Shown here: one piece after another, positions 44,931-53,577 of the stretch | How the letters are laid out: each line of letters opens with the position of its first letter | Position numbering within the stretch: position 1 is the first letter of the stretch | From: a virus | Direction: 5' to 3' (one strand) | Length of the DNA stretch: 64,000 nucleotides | Virus record (IMG/VR): IMGVR_UViG_3300045257_000190 | Coordinates: 1 to 64,000 of that record | Notes under the pieces: model-generated | Seen by the model: only the letters and a program-made list of their open reading frames with translations | Database searches by the model: none | Told to the model about the DNA's origin: nothing | Made by a program: the position numbers and the translations under genes

Positions 44931-47150
44931 TCACGCCAGCACCATAGCGCGCGCTTGCACCCCTGTGGACGTGAGTTCTTGCAGCTCGATATTAGACAGC
45001 ACGCGCGGCCAGTAGCGGATGCGCGATTTGAAGCCGTTCTGTGTGGCCTGCCGGATCGCGCTCAGATTCAGTCGGTTGCTCGAGACGGGCGGGGTGCCCG
45101 TACTCGTCACCACCGCGCCGCCGTTCAGTGCTCCGGTGAGTACGCCGGCATTGTATGTCATCGCCGCTCTAAACGGCACACCAGGGACGATCGTATTCTG
45201 AGTGTTCGCCGACGCCTGACCCACGCCCGCGCTTGCCTCGATGATATAAAACGAATTAGCGGTGCATCGGGCGATGGTGCAGTTGTTGATGCTGCCGTCA
45301 TCGAACCCGACGATGTCCTGATTGCCCGCGTTGACCTGTTGCATCGTCGCGTCCACCGCGAACGACCCCAGCGTGGGACTGTACCAGGGCGCGCCAGCCG
45401 GCATCGAGCACACGTCAGCCGTACGGGTCACGGCCCCAGCCGTTGTTGGGATGTAGCTAGTGGGCGCCGTCACAAACGCCGACGTCTCGACCTGTGGACC
45501 CCAGGCGAAGATGCCGAGGCCGGTGCTGGCGGGGGTGTAGTTTTGAGCAACAACGGTTACGGTAGCCGGGGCTGGGAAGAAACCAAAAACATAAGACCCA
45601 CCAGTGCCGGTACTGGTAGCCGTCGCCGACACACGATACCAACCGTTCGGGTAGGGCACGATCGTGCAGACGGTAGCCCCACTTGTTGCCACGATGGTGC
45701 CAGCCGCCAAGTCAAACAGCCCGCCAGTATTTCCCGCAGGAAATGCCGTATTACCAAAAGCCATCGATACACGCGTATAAGCGTTGGCCTTCACAAACAC
45801 ACTGCCAACGTAGGTCGTATTTATCGCTCCGTTATATGGTCTATATATAAGGTGAGCACTGGCTACCGTGTCGTTAGTCACTACGCTCGACGCGTTGGTG
45901 GTGCCGTCCGGCGACACGGTCACATTGTCAGTCGTCAGCAAACAAGCTGCGGGTGAAACGGACCAACCCGCCAGGGCAACGCTCGTGGTTTCTAAATTGG
46001 TCCGCGTCTCCTCGATCAACAGGCCCAGCGGCGCGAGCGTGCTTGGGTGATAACCGAACCGTGGCGCGTTGATCGCGGCGGTTCGTATGGTGCCGGTGTT
46101 ATCGACGTAGGTGCCGGTGGTGCTGCGGGTGAGCGTGAGCTTAGGATCGAGCGTAGGACCAGTAAGATTTAGATCCAGCACCGGCGCCAGCGTGATGGCT
46201 TGCAGATCGGCATTGGCCAGATCGGTCGGCCAGTAGCGAGCGCGGTAGATCGTGCCGCAGAGAAAAAGACTGCTGTTCGCAGAGCCAACCCCCAGCGTGG
46301 TTAAACCGCTCTGGATGCTTGCCGCAACTCCAACAGCCGCAGCCCCGCCATTAAGGCTGCCCGACTGCCTACCGTTGCGAAATGCACCGGCGGCCTGATA
46401 GATGACGCCAAGCGGTGGCACGCCTCCGGGTAGATCCACAACTCCTGCAACTGCGTCACTTAACGAGATGTTGCCAGAAGCACGATGCAATAGACCGGAG
46501 CGGCTAGCACCGACATAGGCGCCAAAGGGCACGCAGGCGTTGATGTTCAAGAAGGACTCTGACGCTTGGACGTAGTATGTGCTCGCCGCCGGATTGAACC
46601 AGACGTCCAGCGGCATCGTGCAGAGATCCGCCCCGCGTGCAACGAAGGTGCCGGTGGTCGGGATGTAGGATGTCGGAAACGAAACACCACTCGTGGAACT
46701 CGCGCGCTCCAGTTGAAACCGCGTCAACGAGCCGGTTACGGTAACCACCATGGTGCCGGCAGTCGTCAGAACAAAGGACGCCGGGTTACCGGCGGTGGCA
46801 GTGATGGGAAGGGTGGTGGAGGAAATTCCAGTGCCGGCAGTCACGGTGGCGCTGCCGGTGCCGATCACCCAGAGGATATACACATTGTTTGCCGGCGCCC
46901 CGAGTGACGCAAGTGTTTGGGTTGCCGGCGCGTCGCTATTCAGCAAGAAATTAGTGCGGGTTTCTTCGGTATAGAGGCCGCCGCCGATGAAGCGCGGCAC
47001 ACTCGCCGCATAACTGGTATAAGTCGACCCGGGCGCATCGGTATAAAAACTGTTGGTTCCAACGCTGTTGCGAAAGAACGTCAGCCCAGCCGGCAGCACG
47101 CCCTGCGTGAAGTCCAGATCGAGCGACGGTGTGCTGAGACTGCCCGACAT
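44931..47150 (-). CDS. Lectin-like tail fibre with internal duplication
   Basis: A 739-aa protein made of two related halves. Each begins with an LDLDFTQG or LDLNLTGP strand, then an EETRTNFLLNSD or EETRTNLETTS segment, then a TSYIPTT...RTADVCSMP or VARGADLCTMP segment, and ends with a YRARYWPTDLANADLQ or SRIRYWPRVLSNIELQ strand. The fold is probably concanavalin A-like (LamG type), common in sugar-binding phage fibres. The start overlaps the upstream stop (TAATG). It probably binds host surface glycans. Confidence 0.75.
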   Translation of the reverse strand: MSGSLSTPSLDLDFTQGVLPAGLTFFRNSVGTNSFYTDAPGSTYTSYAASVPRFIGGGLYTEETRTNFLLNSDAPATQTLASLGAPANNVYILWVIGTGSATVTAGTGISSTTLPITATAGNPASFVLTTAGTMVVTVTGSLTRFQLERASSTSGVSFPTSYIPTTGTFVARGADLCTMPLDVWFNPAASTYYVQASESFLNINACVPFGAYVGASRSGLLHRASGNISLSDAVAGVVDLPGGVPPLGVIYQAAGAFRNGRQSGSLNGGAAAVGVAASIQSGLTTLGVGSANSSLFLCGTIYRARYWPTDLANADLQAITLAPVLDLNLTGPTLDPKLTLTRSTTGTYVDNTGTIRTAAINAPRFGYHPSTLAPLGLLIEETRTNLETTSVALAGWSVSPAACLLTTDNVTVSPDGTTNASSVVTNDTVASAHLIYRPYNGAINTTYVGSVFVKANAYTRVSMAFGNTAFPAGNTGGLFDLAAGTIVATSGATVCTIVPYPNGWYRVSATATSTGTGGSYVFGFFPAPATVTVVAQNYTPASTGLGIFAWGPQVETSAFVTAPTSYIPTTAGAVTRTADVCSMPAGAPWYSPTLGSFAVDATMQQVNAGNQDIVGFDDGSINNCTIARCTANSFYIIEASAGVGQASANTQNTIVPGVPFRAAMTYNAGVLTGALNGGAVVTSTGTPPVSSNRLNLSAIRQATQNGFKSRIRYWPRVLSNIELQELTSTGVQARAMVLA

Positions 47151-48673
47151 TACACGCGCGCCGCCAGCACGGTGATCCCCACGTCCGCCAACGTGGCGTC
47201 CTGCGTCGTAGGCGCCACCATCTGCAGGATGTCACCCACCGCCAACGAGCCGCCGGCACCCGCCAATGTGGCGCTGGTGGCCGAAGTGGTGGTGATGGTG
47301 ATGGTGCCAAGCGCCGACGTCACACCAGCGACGGTGATCTTGTTCAGCGTGAACACGGCATTCGCCGTGGCCCTGGTCACGTCATACACCACAGTGCCGG
47401 CAAGGTTGGCGGGCACGGTTATCGCCATCGCCGTGGGCATGTTCACTACCGCGCTGGCGGTGGGCCGGCCGGCGAACGGGAAGCTGATCGGAAGTTGTTG
47501 TACTTCGGTAGGGAGCGAAGCGTAACCGATAGCCCCCGCCGGGAACGTGATGCCGCCGGTGCCAGTCTGCGCGAAAACGATCGGGTTACCCGCCGTTGCG
47601 CCGCCCGTAATCATAAGTCTGTTGCCAGCAGCGGGTCCAATCGTCACCGGCGTGATCGTTGCGCTGAAGGTGATGGCACCGCTATAGGTATGGTTACTGG
47701 AAAATGTGCCAGTGAAAACGCCGCCCCCGTTCAGCGTTGTTGTGCCGGTCACCGTCAGCGCATTACCCACCGCCGTCGTGGCGCTGGACACCGTCAGGAT
47801 GTCGGTAGAACCAACCATCATCACATGCGATGTGAGGGCGTTATAATTCAGCCGAAAACCACTCGCTACGCTAAACCCGATTTGTCCCGCATATAGATTA
47901 ATGTGCTGCGAGAGATCGGTGGTGCTGGCAGCTTGGCGGTTGCCGAACGCGATGCCGGCACCGAACGTGCTCAGTCCGGTTGCACGGGTGATCGTCAAAG
48001 GAGCGGGCGTTAAGGCGACGCCGGTGTCACTGTAACGGGTAAGCGAGAAGTCCGACCCAGCATTGCTGCCGCTCTCAGCAGTGGTATCCCCAAGCACCAG
48101 CATCCAGCGGTTCAATACGTTTCGCTTGGAGATGAGATAGCCCGCCGCCAGACCGGCTTGTCCGTCCATAATCACGCCCGGCCAGCTAGGGCCGATGCTG
48201 GTGATATACAGTCTGGAATCGGCACCGGTGATTGTGATCGGACTGGACGACCCGGTGAACGTCACCGGGCCAGTGACAGTCTGCCCACCGATCAGCTTAA
48301 GGAAGGGCCCGCCTTGCGCGCCCGTGGTGTCGTTGAGCTGCTGCAGGGTGATCGCCTGCTGCGGGTTGGTCGCCGGCGGCCCGGTGAGCAGCAGGGGCCC
48401 CAGCATGGTGTCGCCGGCGACATGCAGGTAGGGCGCGTCGGTGAGCTGCTGCAGCGTGGCCGGCTCCAGCGGCGTCATCGCCGGACCCGCCAGGACCAGC
48501 GTGCCCTGCATGGTGCCGCCCACCAAACGTAAATAGGGCGCCAATGCGATCGTGGCGTCGGACGCGTCGAGCTTCATCGCCCACCACGCGTTCCACTCGG
48601 CGGCCGAAGGCACGTACCCATCCAGCCAGTTCGGCGATTTACCGACAATCAGATTGGTGGAGCCATCCAGCAC
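47150..48673 (-). CDS. Tail fibre with PSAAEWN N-terminal module
   Basis: A 507-aa fibre with a GTG start after GGAGGAAGCA. It begins with the module [19 protein letters not shown] that recurs in the 108-aa protein at 44,419. Repeated [15 protein letters not shown] / [15 protein letters not shown] units of about 35 residues follow (three in a row), then a Thr/Ser/Ala beta-rich shaft and tip. It is the first fibre after the adaptor genes and may be the main attachment fibre. Confidence 0.78.
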   Translation of the reverse strand: MLDGSTNLIVGKSPNWLDGYVPSAAEWNAWWAMKLDASDATIALAPYLRLVGGTMQGTLVLAGPAMTPLEPATLQQLTDAPYLHVAGDTMLGPLLLTGPPATNPQQAITLQQLNDTTGAQGGPFLKLIGGQTVTGPVTFTGSSSPITITGADSRLYITSIGPSWPGVIMDGQAGLAAGYLISKRNVLNRWMLVLGDTTAESGSNAGSDFSLTRYSDTGVALTPAPLTITRATGLSTFGAGIAFGNRQAASTTDLSQHINLYAGQIGFSVASGFRLNYNALTSHVMMVGSTDILTVSSATTAVGNALTVTGTTTLNGGGVFTGTFSSNHTYSGAITFSATITPVTIGPAAGNRLMITGGATAGNPIVFAQTGTGGITFPAGAIGYASLPTEVQQLPISFPFAGRPTASAVVNMPTAMAITVPANLAGTVVYDVTRATANAVFTLNKITVAGVTSALGTITITTTSATSATLAGAGGSLAVGDILQMVAPTTQDATLADVGITVLAARV

Positions 48674-49311
48674 TACTGCTTCCTCCGGCCGTGCGCGTAG
48701 TACGGGTAGATACGCCGGGGCGATTGTTGATCGGTGTGCAACCGCTCAGAGATGTCACGCGCCCGGTTCAGTCCCATACGGAACCGCTGTCCGTGGTATT
48801 GCGCAAGCTGTGCCGAGGACCAGGGTTTCGCCGGCTGGCCGGTCAGGCGAAACATCGTGCCGTCCAGCATGGTCTCGAACCACGTGCTCCAGAGTTCCGG
48901 AAACGCGTTCTGCTGTTGCACCGCCTGGAACGAGGTCGGCTTGAGCACCACCCACGCCCAGCCGGTGCGTGCCGCCAGCGGTGGCACCTGAAGATCCTCG
49001 AGGATCGCCGGAGGTACTACGCGGAAATTGGTCAGCCCGTATTGTGAGAGCACCCAGGTCACCAGCTGGGTCGAGCTGAACGGGTTGAAATCCACCTGAA
49101 AGACGCCCGGCGCCATCTGCCAGTAAGCTTTCTCGCGGAAATACAGGCTGCGAATGCAGAACTCGTCCACGGCGTTCCACAGTGCCAGCTGGATCAGCGG
49201 CTGCGTGGTCGCCGGCAGCGTCGCGAGCACGTTGTCATACACGCGTTCCACGCCAGAATTGGTGCCCAGCGTCGCGCGCATATCATCCGATGGTGTGACA
49301 GTCGCACTCAT
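48673..49311 (-). CDS. Head-tail adaptor / tail tube-like protein
   Basis: A 212-aa protein between the small adaptor and the first fibre. It is rich in aromatic residues and helices ([23 protein letters not shown]). Its position matches the podoviral tail tubular A/adaptor protein, and the length is right for that group (about 200 aa). The start overlaps the upstream stop (ATGA). The call is from order and length rather than a clear motif. Confidence 0.6.
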   Translation of the reverse strand: MSATVTPSDDMRATLGTNSGVERVYDNVLATLPATTQPLIQLALWNAVDEFCIRSLYFREKAYWQMAPGVFQVDFNPFSSTQLVTWVLSQYGLTNFRVVPPAILEDLQVPPLAARTGWAWVVLKPTSFQAVQQQNAFPELWSTWFETMLDGTMFRLTGQPAKPWSSAQLAQYHGQRFRMGLNRARDISERLHTDQQSPRRIYPYYAHGRRKQ

Positions 49312-49691
49312 GACGCCACCTGTAATAGCTGCGAAATACTCTTATTCATCAAAGTAACAGCGCGACTGTCATCGCTATAAGGATCATCACGTAGCTCACA
49401 ACGGCCAACCACGTAGTAAACGAAAGCGTTGTAAACACTGTAATCCAGTGGGAAAGGCAGATCCATATCTGTTGCCGGATTGTAGTACGGCGCGCCATTG
49501 CGCAATCCTATGAGCAGGAACACATCCGGGCGCTTCACCCGTACTTCGAGCATAAATCCGTTGATGCACTCGAACATCTCGGCGTCGCTGAAGCGCGTGC
49601 CCCCGGTATCAGGTCCCGTCGACGGCGGATCCTTGTCCTGCAACAAGGTGCGCGCCTCGAGGATGAGCGTGCGGAATGTGCGCCCGGCCAC
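49308..49691 (-). CDS. Head-tail connector-like protein (DUF6682 type)
   Basis: A 127-aa protein with a GTG start. The motif RFSDAEMFECINGFMLEVR and then RPDVFLLIG resembles DUF6682-type adaptors, which sit between portal and tail in podoviruses. A C-terminal tyrosine-rich helix (YNAFVYYVVGRCELRDD) fits the pattern. It is coupled to the downstream gene by an ATGA overlap. Confidence 0.7.
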   Translation of the reverse strand: MAGRTFRTLILEARTLLQDKDPPSTGPDTGGTRFSDAEMFECINGFMLEVRVKRPDVFLLIGLRNGAPYYNPATDMDLPFPLDYSVYNAFVYYVVGRCELRDDPYSDDSRAVTLMNKSISQLLQVAS

Positions 49692-49694
49692 GGA

Positions 49695-50111
49695 TCAGCG
49701 CCCCTTTCTCGCAGGTAAGCGGCCCTTGTTGATGGTGTTCAGCGCCTTGGTACCCAGCCGGTTCACCGCCGACTTGCGCACCACGAACTCGCCCTTCTGG
49801 GCAGGTATCAGCCCGTCGTCCTTGCCGATGCGGGGGCCCGAGGTGCGCTTGATCTTGCCCCCGCGCGCCAGCCCACCGGTCTGCTGGTCGGGCGGCGGAG
49901 GCGTATAGCCGGCACCACTGGGCGGACCCGGCGCGCCCAGCTTGGCTTTCGCCTGATCGGTCAGCTCGTCGTAGTACTTGCCCCGCTTATAGGCGGCGTA
50001 CGCCGACGTCACGCCGCCGAAGCCCTTGGAGATGCTGTCGCCGAGCGAGGACGAGCTGATCTGCCCGCCCTCGTCGAAGCCCTTGCGCCGGGGTTTGGGT
50101 TTACTTGCCAC
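49695..50111 (-). CDS. Small Gly/Lys-rich late protein
   Basis: A 138-aa protein that shares short Gly-rich motifs with its neighbours (FDEGGQISS, LARGGKIKR). The C-terminal GLIPAQKGEFVVRKSAVNRLG resembles a sequence found in phage structural proteins of unknown role. GTG start; it overlaps the upstream gene end by 11 bp. The function is unknown. Confidence 0.6.
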   Translation of the reverse strand: MASKPKPRRKGFDEGGQISSSSLGDSISKGFGGVTSAYAAYKRGKYYDELTDQAKAKLGAPGPPSGAGYTPPPPDQQTGGLARGGKIKRTSGPRIGKDDGLIPAQKGEFVVRKSAVNRLGTKALNTINKGRLPARKGR

Positions 50112-50325
50112 GGCGGATCACCTTGCGGACCTTGCCGCCACGCGCCTTACCTTCGTCCGAGAACGGCGTGGCCTCCCGGCCTTGCAACGCATTCTGCCGC
50201 GCACGGTACTGAAGGTAATCGTTGTATGACTCCATATCGTCGTCCTTTTTCGGTGGCGCACTAACCTGCCCACCCTCAGCATAGCCCTTGCGCTTCGGCA
50301 CAGATTTCTTGATGGGACGCTTCAC
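50101..50325 (-). CDS. Small basic late protein with GGK/GGQ motif
   Basis: A 74-aa basic protein (GTG start) containing YAEGGQVSAPPKKDD and KARGGKVRKVIRR. It overlaps the upstream gene by GTGA. The repeated GGQ/GGK motifs link it to several other small proteins of this region. Possible roles are head decoration or DNA contact; the function is unknown. Confidence 0.55.
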   Translation of the reverse strand: MKRPIKKSVPKRKGYAEGGQVSAPPKKDDDMESYNDYLQYRARQNALQGREATPFSDEGKARGGKVRKVIRRGK

Positions 50326-50549
50326 CGGCGTTTCGCCTTCTTCTTGGCGCCCACCTTGCCGCCTCGGGCGAACCCCATCGGCGAGGCGCCGCCGCCCATA
50401 CCCCCGCCAATGCCCGGAGGAGCCCCTGGAGGCCCTGCGGCGGGTGGGGTCTGCACCGGAGGCGGCGGCAAGGGAGGCGGTCCCTTGCGCTTCGGAGGGG
50501 CCTTGCCGGCGCTCTTGCCGGCGCCCCCGAACGGTGGCGGACGTGCCAT
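50322..50549 (-). CDS. Small Pro/Gly-rich late protein
   Basis: A 75-aa low-complexity protein with PPKRKGPPPLPPPPVQ and a C-terminus FARGGKVGAKKKAKRR. It is basic and probably disordered. Stop/start overlaps tie it to both neighbours. It shares the RGGKV motif with the adjacent small proteins. The function is unknown. Confidence 0.55.
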   Translation of the reverse strand: MARPPPFGGAGKSAGKAPPKRKGPPPLPPPPVQTPPAAGPPGAPPGIGGGMGGGASPMGFARGGKVGAKKKAKRR

Positions 50550-50734
50550 CAGCGTTTCCCCTTCCCGAACATCGTGCGCTGGTTCGGCCGGCCCATGTTG
50601 CTCTGGCCGGCCTTGTCCTCAGCCTTGTCCTTCCCGGTGCGCTCATAGGCCTTCAGCGAGACGCCCAGCTTGCGGGCGCCTGCCTTGTCCTGACGAACGT
50701 CCTTGGGCGACCCCTCGTACGTGCGCTTGGCCAT
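50549..50734 (-). CDS. Small basic late protein
   Basis: A 61-aa Lys/Arg-rich protein (SPKDVRQDKAGARKLGVSLK). The ATG lies 8 nt after the GGAG of a palindrome copy (50,742-50,752), which supports the start. It sits directly after the capsid gene, where decoration or minor head proteins are common. No domain is recognised. Confidence 0.65.
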   Translation of the reverse strand: MAKRTYEGSPKDVRQDKAGARKLGVSLKAYERTGKDKAEDKAGQSNMGRPNQRTMFGKGKR

Positions 50735-50741
50735 CCCGGTT

Positions 50742-50752
50742 ACTCCCGGAGT
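50742..50752. repeat. Dispersed palindrome copy 16 (start-associated, minus strand)
   Basis: ACTCCCGGAGT within GTTACTCCCGGAGTAAG. Its minus-strand GGAG lies 8 nt before ATG 50,734, between capsid and small head genes. Confidence 0.85.
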
Positions 50753-50763
50753 AAGGGTGAGAG

Positions 50764-51705
50764 TTAACCCCGGATCGCGTAAAGCTCCGCGATGGCGATG
50801 CCGTCCAGCACCTTCGCGCCGTACACCTGCAGCCCGCGCAAAAGCGTGGAGAAGCTGCGCTCCGAACGCATCGTCTCCATCTTGGTGATCTGGCTGGCGA
50901 AGGTGAGACCATGTGGGTGACCGGCGAAGATCCGGAACGCGTTCGTCGCACCCTCGGTCGCGGTCGGCAGCAGGTTCGAGCTGTAGAGCGTGAACCGGTC
51001 GATCATGCCCAGCCGCCCGTTGCGCATCAGCGAGACCCCATCACCCGAGATACTCGCGTTGCGCAGATCGGACTTCTTGATCAGCGCCGCCACCCAGGGT
51101 GGTATCACCAGCCAGCGGCCGGTCTCCGGGATGTTCTGTTCATCGAGGCAGGTGCCCAGGTCAACGATGCTGTCCAGCACGTTCACCGGGGTGAGCGAGA
51201 TCGGCGCGCCGGAAGCGCCCAGGTTGATGTTCAGCGAGATCTTCCCCGCCGTGGCGCCCTTGTTGGCGGCGTTCACGCCGGGATCGATCAACGTGAGCAC
51301 GCCGGTGTCGATCACGATCTTCATCTGCTCGGCGGCGTCGTCGGACCACAGCGAGAGCATGTTGATGTCCGACTGCACCTCCATCACGTCGTCCAGCGCC
51401 TCGTTGAAGTACTTGGCGAAGTCGATCGTGAGGTCGATGATATTCGAGCTGGGGCGCTCGACCAGCAGATCCTGGTTGACCTGATAGTCACGGATCGTGA
51501 TCGTGGGCTTGGTGCGGATATGCACCGTGTCGCCCATGTTCTTGATCTCGCCTTCGTAGTCGGTGTTGGCGATCGCGGAGAGCACCGTCGCCGCGTAGAA
51601 CTTCTCGATCAGCTTACCCGACCAGATCTCCGGAATGAACGTACCATGGTAAGCGGGGTTCTGGTTTGCCCCCACCCAGGGCGTCGTGGCAATGGTAATT
51701 GCCAT
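50764..51705 (-). CDS. Major capsid protein
   Basis: A 313-aa protein with AGGAG before the ATG, immediately after the scaffold gene. It starts MAITIATTPWVGANQNPAYH and continues with IWSGKLIEKFYAATVLSAIAN and FAKYFNEALDDVMEVQSDIN. These segments resemble the HK97-fold coat proteins of phages like P22 and N4-type podoviruses. It forms the icosahedral shell with the scaffold. The family call is by pattern and gene order. Confidence 0.82.
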   Translation of the reverse strand: MAITIATTPWVGANQNPAYHGTFIPEIWSGKLIEKFYAATVLSAIANTDYEGEIKNMGDTVHIRTKPTITIRDYQVNQDLLVERPSSNIIDLTIDFAKYFNEALDDVMEVQSDINMLSLWSDDAAEQMKIVIDTGVLTLIDPGVNAANKGATAGKISLNINLGASGAPISLTPVNVLDSIVDLGTCLDEQNIPETGRWLVIPPWVAALIKKSDLRNASISGDGVSLMRNGRLGMIDRFTLYSSNLLPTATEGATNAFRIFAGHPHGLTFASQITKMETMRSERSFSTLLRGLQVYGAKVLDGIAIAELYAIRG

Positions 51706-51731
51706 GTTGAGCTGCTCCTATGAGACATTGG

Positions 51732-52799
51732 TTACTGTCTCACACGGCCCTCCCGACCCGCAGCGATGATGTCGGCCTCGATCCTGTCAGCGTCCGCTTC
51801 GCGGCCGCGCCATTCACCCCGACCCTTGCGCCGGTAGAACTGTGTGATCTCCGCGCCTGTCCATATCCGCCTGTCAGGAGCGCCCGGCGCTGGTGGCGTG
51901 GTCGGACCACGCCCAGGTGCCGCCAATTCCTCGAGGGGTAACCGGTCCGCAGGTGGGGAGCTGCCACCTGTCTGGCCCAGTTGTGTCCCGCGTGACGGAT
52001 CCACCAGGGTCTGCTCGTTCTTGTAGGCCTGGAAAAACGCGATAGTACGCGCGGCATCGCCGCGCGTGTGGGCATCAGTGATCATAGACTTGCGCGTATT
52101 ACCACTGAAAGGGTCGATCTGGCCAAGCCACGTGATGAAGCCAGGATCCACATTGACAACCTGCCAGTCGGGAACCGCGCGATCGAGCGCCTGCTCGACC
52201 GACTGGGCAGCGGATCGTGTCTCGATGCGGTGGGTGTTGCCCTCAAGCTGACGGATGCGCGTCTCGAGCTGCTGTACCACCGGCGAATAATGTGCCTCCG
52301 CCCAGCGCTGGGTGCCCTTGATGAGATCCTCGCCGTAGGCCTCGATGTCCTCCTCGGGGATCTTCATCGTGCTGCCCGGCGGCATGGATGCGAACGTGGG
52401 TGATGGTGGCGGCGAGGGATCGGCCGGCGGCGCCGTGCGCATGCTGCCGATCAGGTTCTCCAGCGAGCGGACCTGTCCGCGCAGCTCCGCAATCTCCGTG
52501 TTATACTTGCCCTGAAGCGTGCTGTAGCGCTGCTCCCAGTCGGTGGCGGGAGGTGCTGGTGCGGGCGAAGATCCCGGAACGCTTGCATCAGGTCGATCAG
52601 AAAAAAGATCCCGGCTATCCCCAGAATTATCCCCAGGATCAGCAGTGGCACCGCCATCGGGATCTCCCCCATTGCCCTGCGTGGTGGCAGCGGCGGCAGC
52701 GGCGGCAGCCTCGGCATGAAGCTCGTCGGCACGCGCCGACGATCGCCGCACGGCGTCGGGTATATGATTCGCATAGAGTTCGGCGTTGCTCTCAGACAC
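51732..52799 (-). CDS. Scaffolding protein
   Basis: A 355-aa protein directly upstream of the capsid gene. It has an acidic, disordered N-terminus, a coiled-coil middle (YSTLQGKYNTEIAELRGQV and QLETRIRQLEGN) and a Pro/Arg-rich C-terminus, the usual composition of phage scaffolds. It has a GTG start with an 8-nt overlap with the upstream stop. It would guide capsid assembly and then leave. Confidence 0.78.
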   Translation of the reverse strand: MSESNAELYANHIPDAVRRSSARADELHAEAAAAAAAATTQGNGGDPDGGATADPGDNSGDSRDLFSDRPDASVPGSSPAPAPPATDWEQRYSTLQGKYNTEIAELRGQVRSLENLIGSMRTAPPADPSPPPSPTFASMPPGSTMKIPEEDIEAYGEDLIKGTQRWAEAHYSPVVQQLETRIRQLEGNTHRIETRSAAQSVEQALDRAVPDWQVVNVDPGFITWLGQIDPFSGNTRKSMITDAHTRGDAARTIAFFQAYKNEQTLVDPSRGTQLGQTGGSSPPADRLPLEELAAPGRGPTTPPAPGAPDRRIWTGAEITQFYRRKGRGEWRGREADADRIEADIIAAGREGRVRQ

Positions 52800-53067
52800 G
52801 GGCGGGTTCTCCCTTGCCCACGGTCTGGCGTGGTTTCACCTGCGCCACGTGCGTGCCGTACATATGCGAGTGGATAGCAAGCCAGACATCGTATAGGCCG
52901 CGAACGTAGGCGGTGGTGTCCACGCGGTCCGGATGGGGCGAGTTGAGCGCGGCCACCGTCCGGATGGACACAAAATCACCCAGGGCGTCCACGAACCGTC
53001 GGAAGTCCGCGTTGCCGCGTAGGTCGGTGACGCATTGCAGCGCATCGTTGCCAAGATTGATCGCCAT
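52792..53067 (-). CDS. Small conserved head-operon protein
   Basis: A 91-aa protein that precedes the scaffold. It has a helical N-terminal half (ALQCVTDLRGNADFRRFVD) and a conserved-looking RVDTTAYVRGLYDVWLAIH. The stop overlaps the GTG of the scaffold. The function is unknown. Confidence 0.65.
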   Translation of the reverse strand: MAINLGNDALQCVTDLRGNADFRRFVDALGDFVSIRTVAALNSPHPDRVDTTAYVRGLYDVWLAIHSHMYGTHVAQVKPRQTVGKGEPARV

Positions 53068-53070
53068 CGC

Positions 53071-53373
53071 CTATTCGAGATCCGCATTGGTCATGGAGTA
53101 GTCCTTGCTCGACCCGGGCTGGCCCATGCGTCCGGGGCCCAGGCCCCCGTGTATGCGCTTCATGCCCCCCATGCCGCCCCGGATCTGCTTGAGCGGCGAG
53201 CCGGCTTTGCCATAGTGGTTGCCTGAGCGCGCCAGGGTGTCCCCTGGGGTGAGCGTGCTCAGCTGACCCGAGTGCGGGCCCGGCAGGTGCACCGACTGGC
53301 TGTTCTTGCCCCCCAGCGTCGCGCCGACCTGGGGCAGCGAACCGATCGCACCGATGTCCACCGGGCCCGCCAT
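53071..53373 (-). CDS. Small Gly-rich head-operon protein
   Basis: A 100-aa protein, Gly/Ser/His-rich (GGMGGMKRIHGGLGPGRMG), probably disordered. It lies between the 66-aa and 91-aa genes with 3-nt gaps. No motif is recognised. Confidence 0.6.
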   Translation of the reverse strand: MAGPVDIGAIGSLPQVGATLGGKNSQSVHLPGPHSGQLSTLTPGDTLARSGNHYGKAGSPLKQIRGGMGGMKRIHGGLGPGRMGQPGSSKDYSMTNADLE

Positions 53374-53376
53374 GAA

Positions 53377-53577
53377 TCACACCCCGCAGATGCCGTAAGT
53401 GCTGGCCTTCATCTTCTGTGGGTTCCAGTTGGTGTTGTGCGCCGAGCCCTTGCCCTTGGGGTATGAACGCGACGATCCGGTAGGTCCCGAGGAGCCCGAG
53501 GTGGCGGCGCCGCCGGAGACTTTCATGCTCGAGCCGGACGAGGATGATTCGACTTTGGAGTAGCTGCTGCTGGCCAT
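53377..53577 (-). CDS. Small Ser/Gly-rich head-operon protein
   Basis: A 66-aa Ser-rich protein (KVESSSSGSSMKVSGG) immediately after the portal gene, overlapping its stop (TAATG). It is low complexity with a C-terminal Cys (GICGV). The function is unknown. Confidence 0.55.
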   Translation of the reverse strand: MASSSYSKVESSSSGSSMKVSGGAATSGSSGPTGSSRSYPKGKGSAHNTNWNPQKMKASTYGICGV

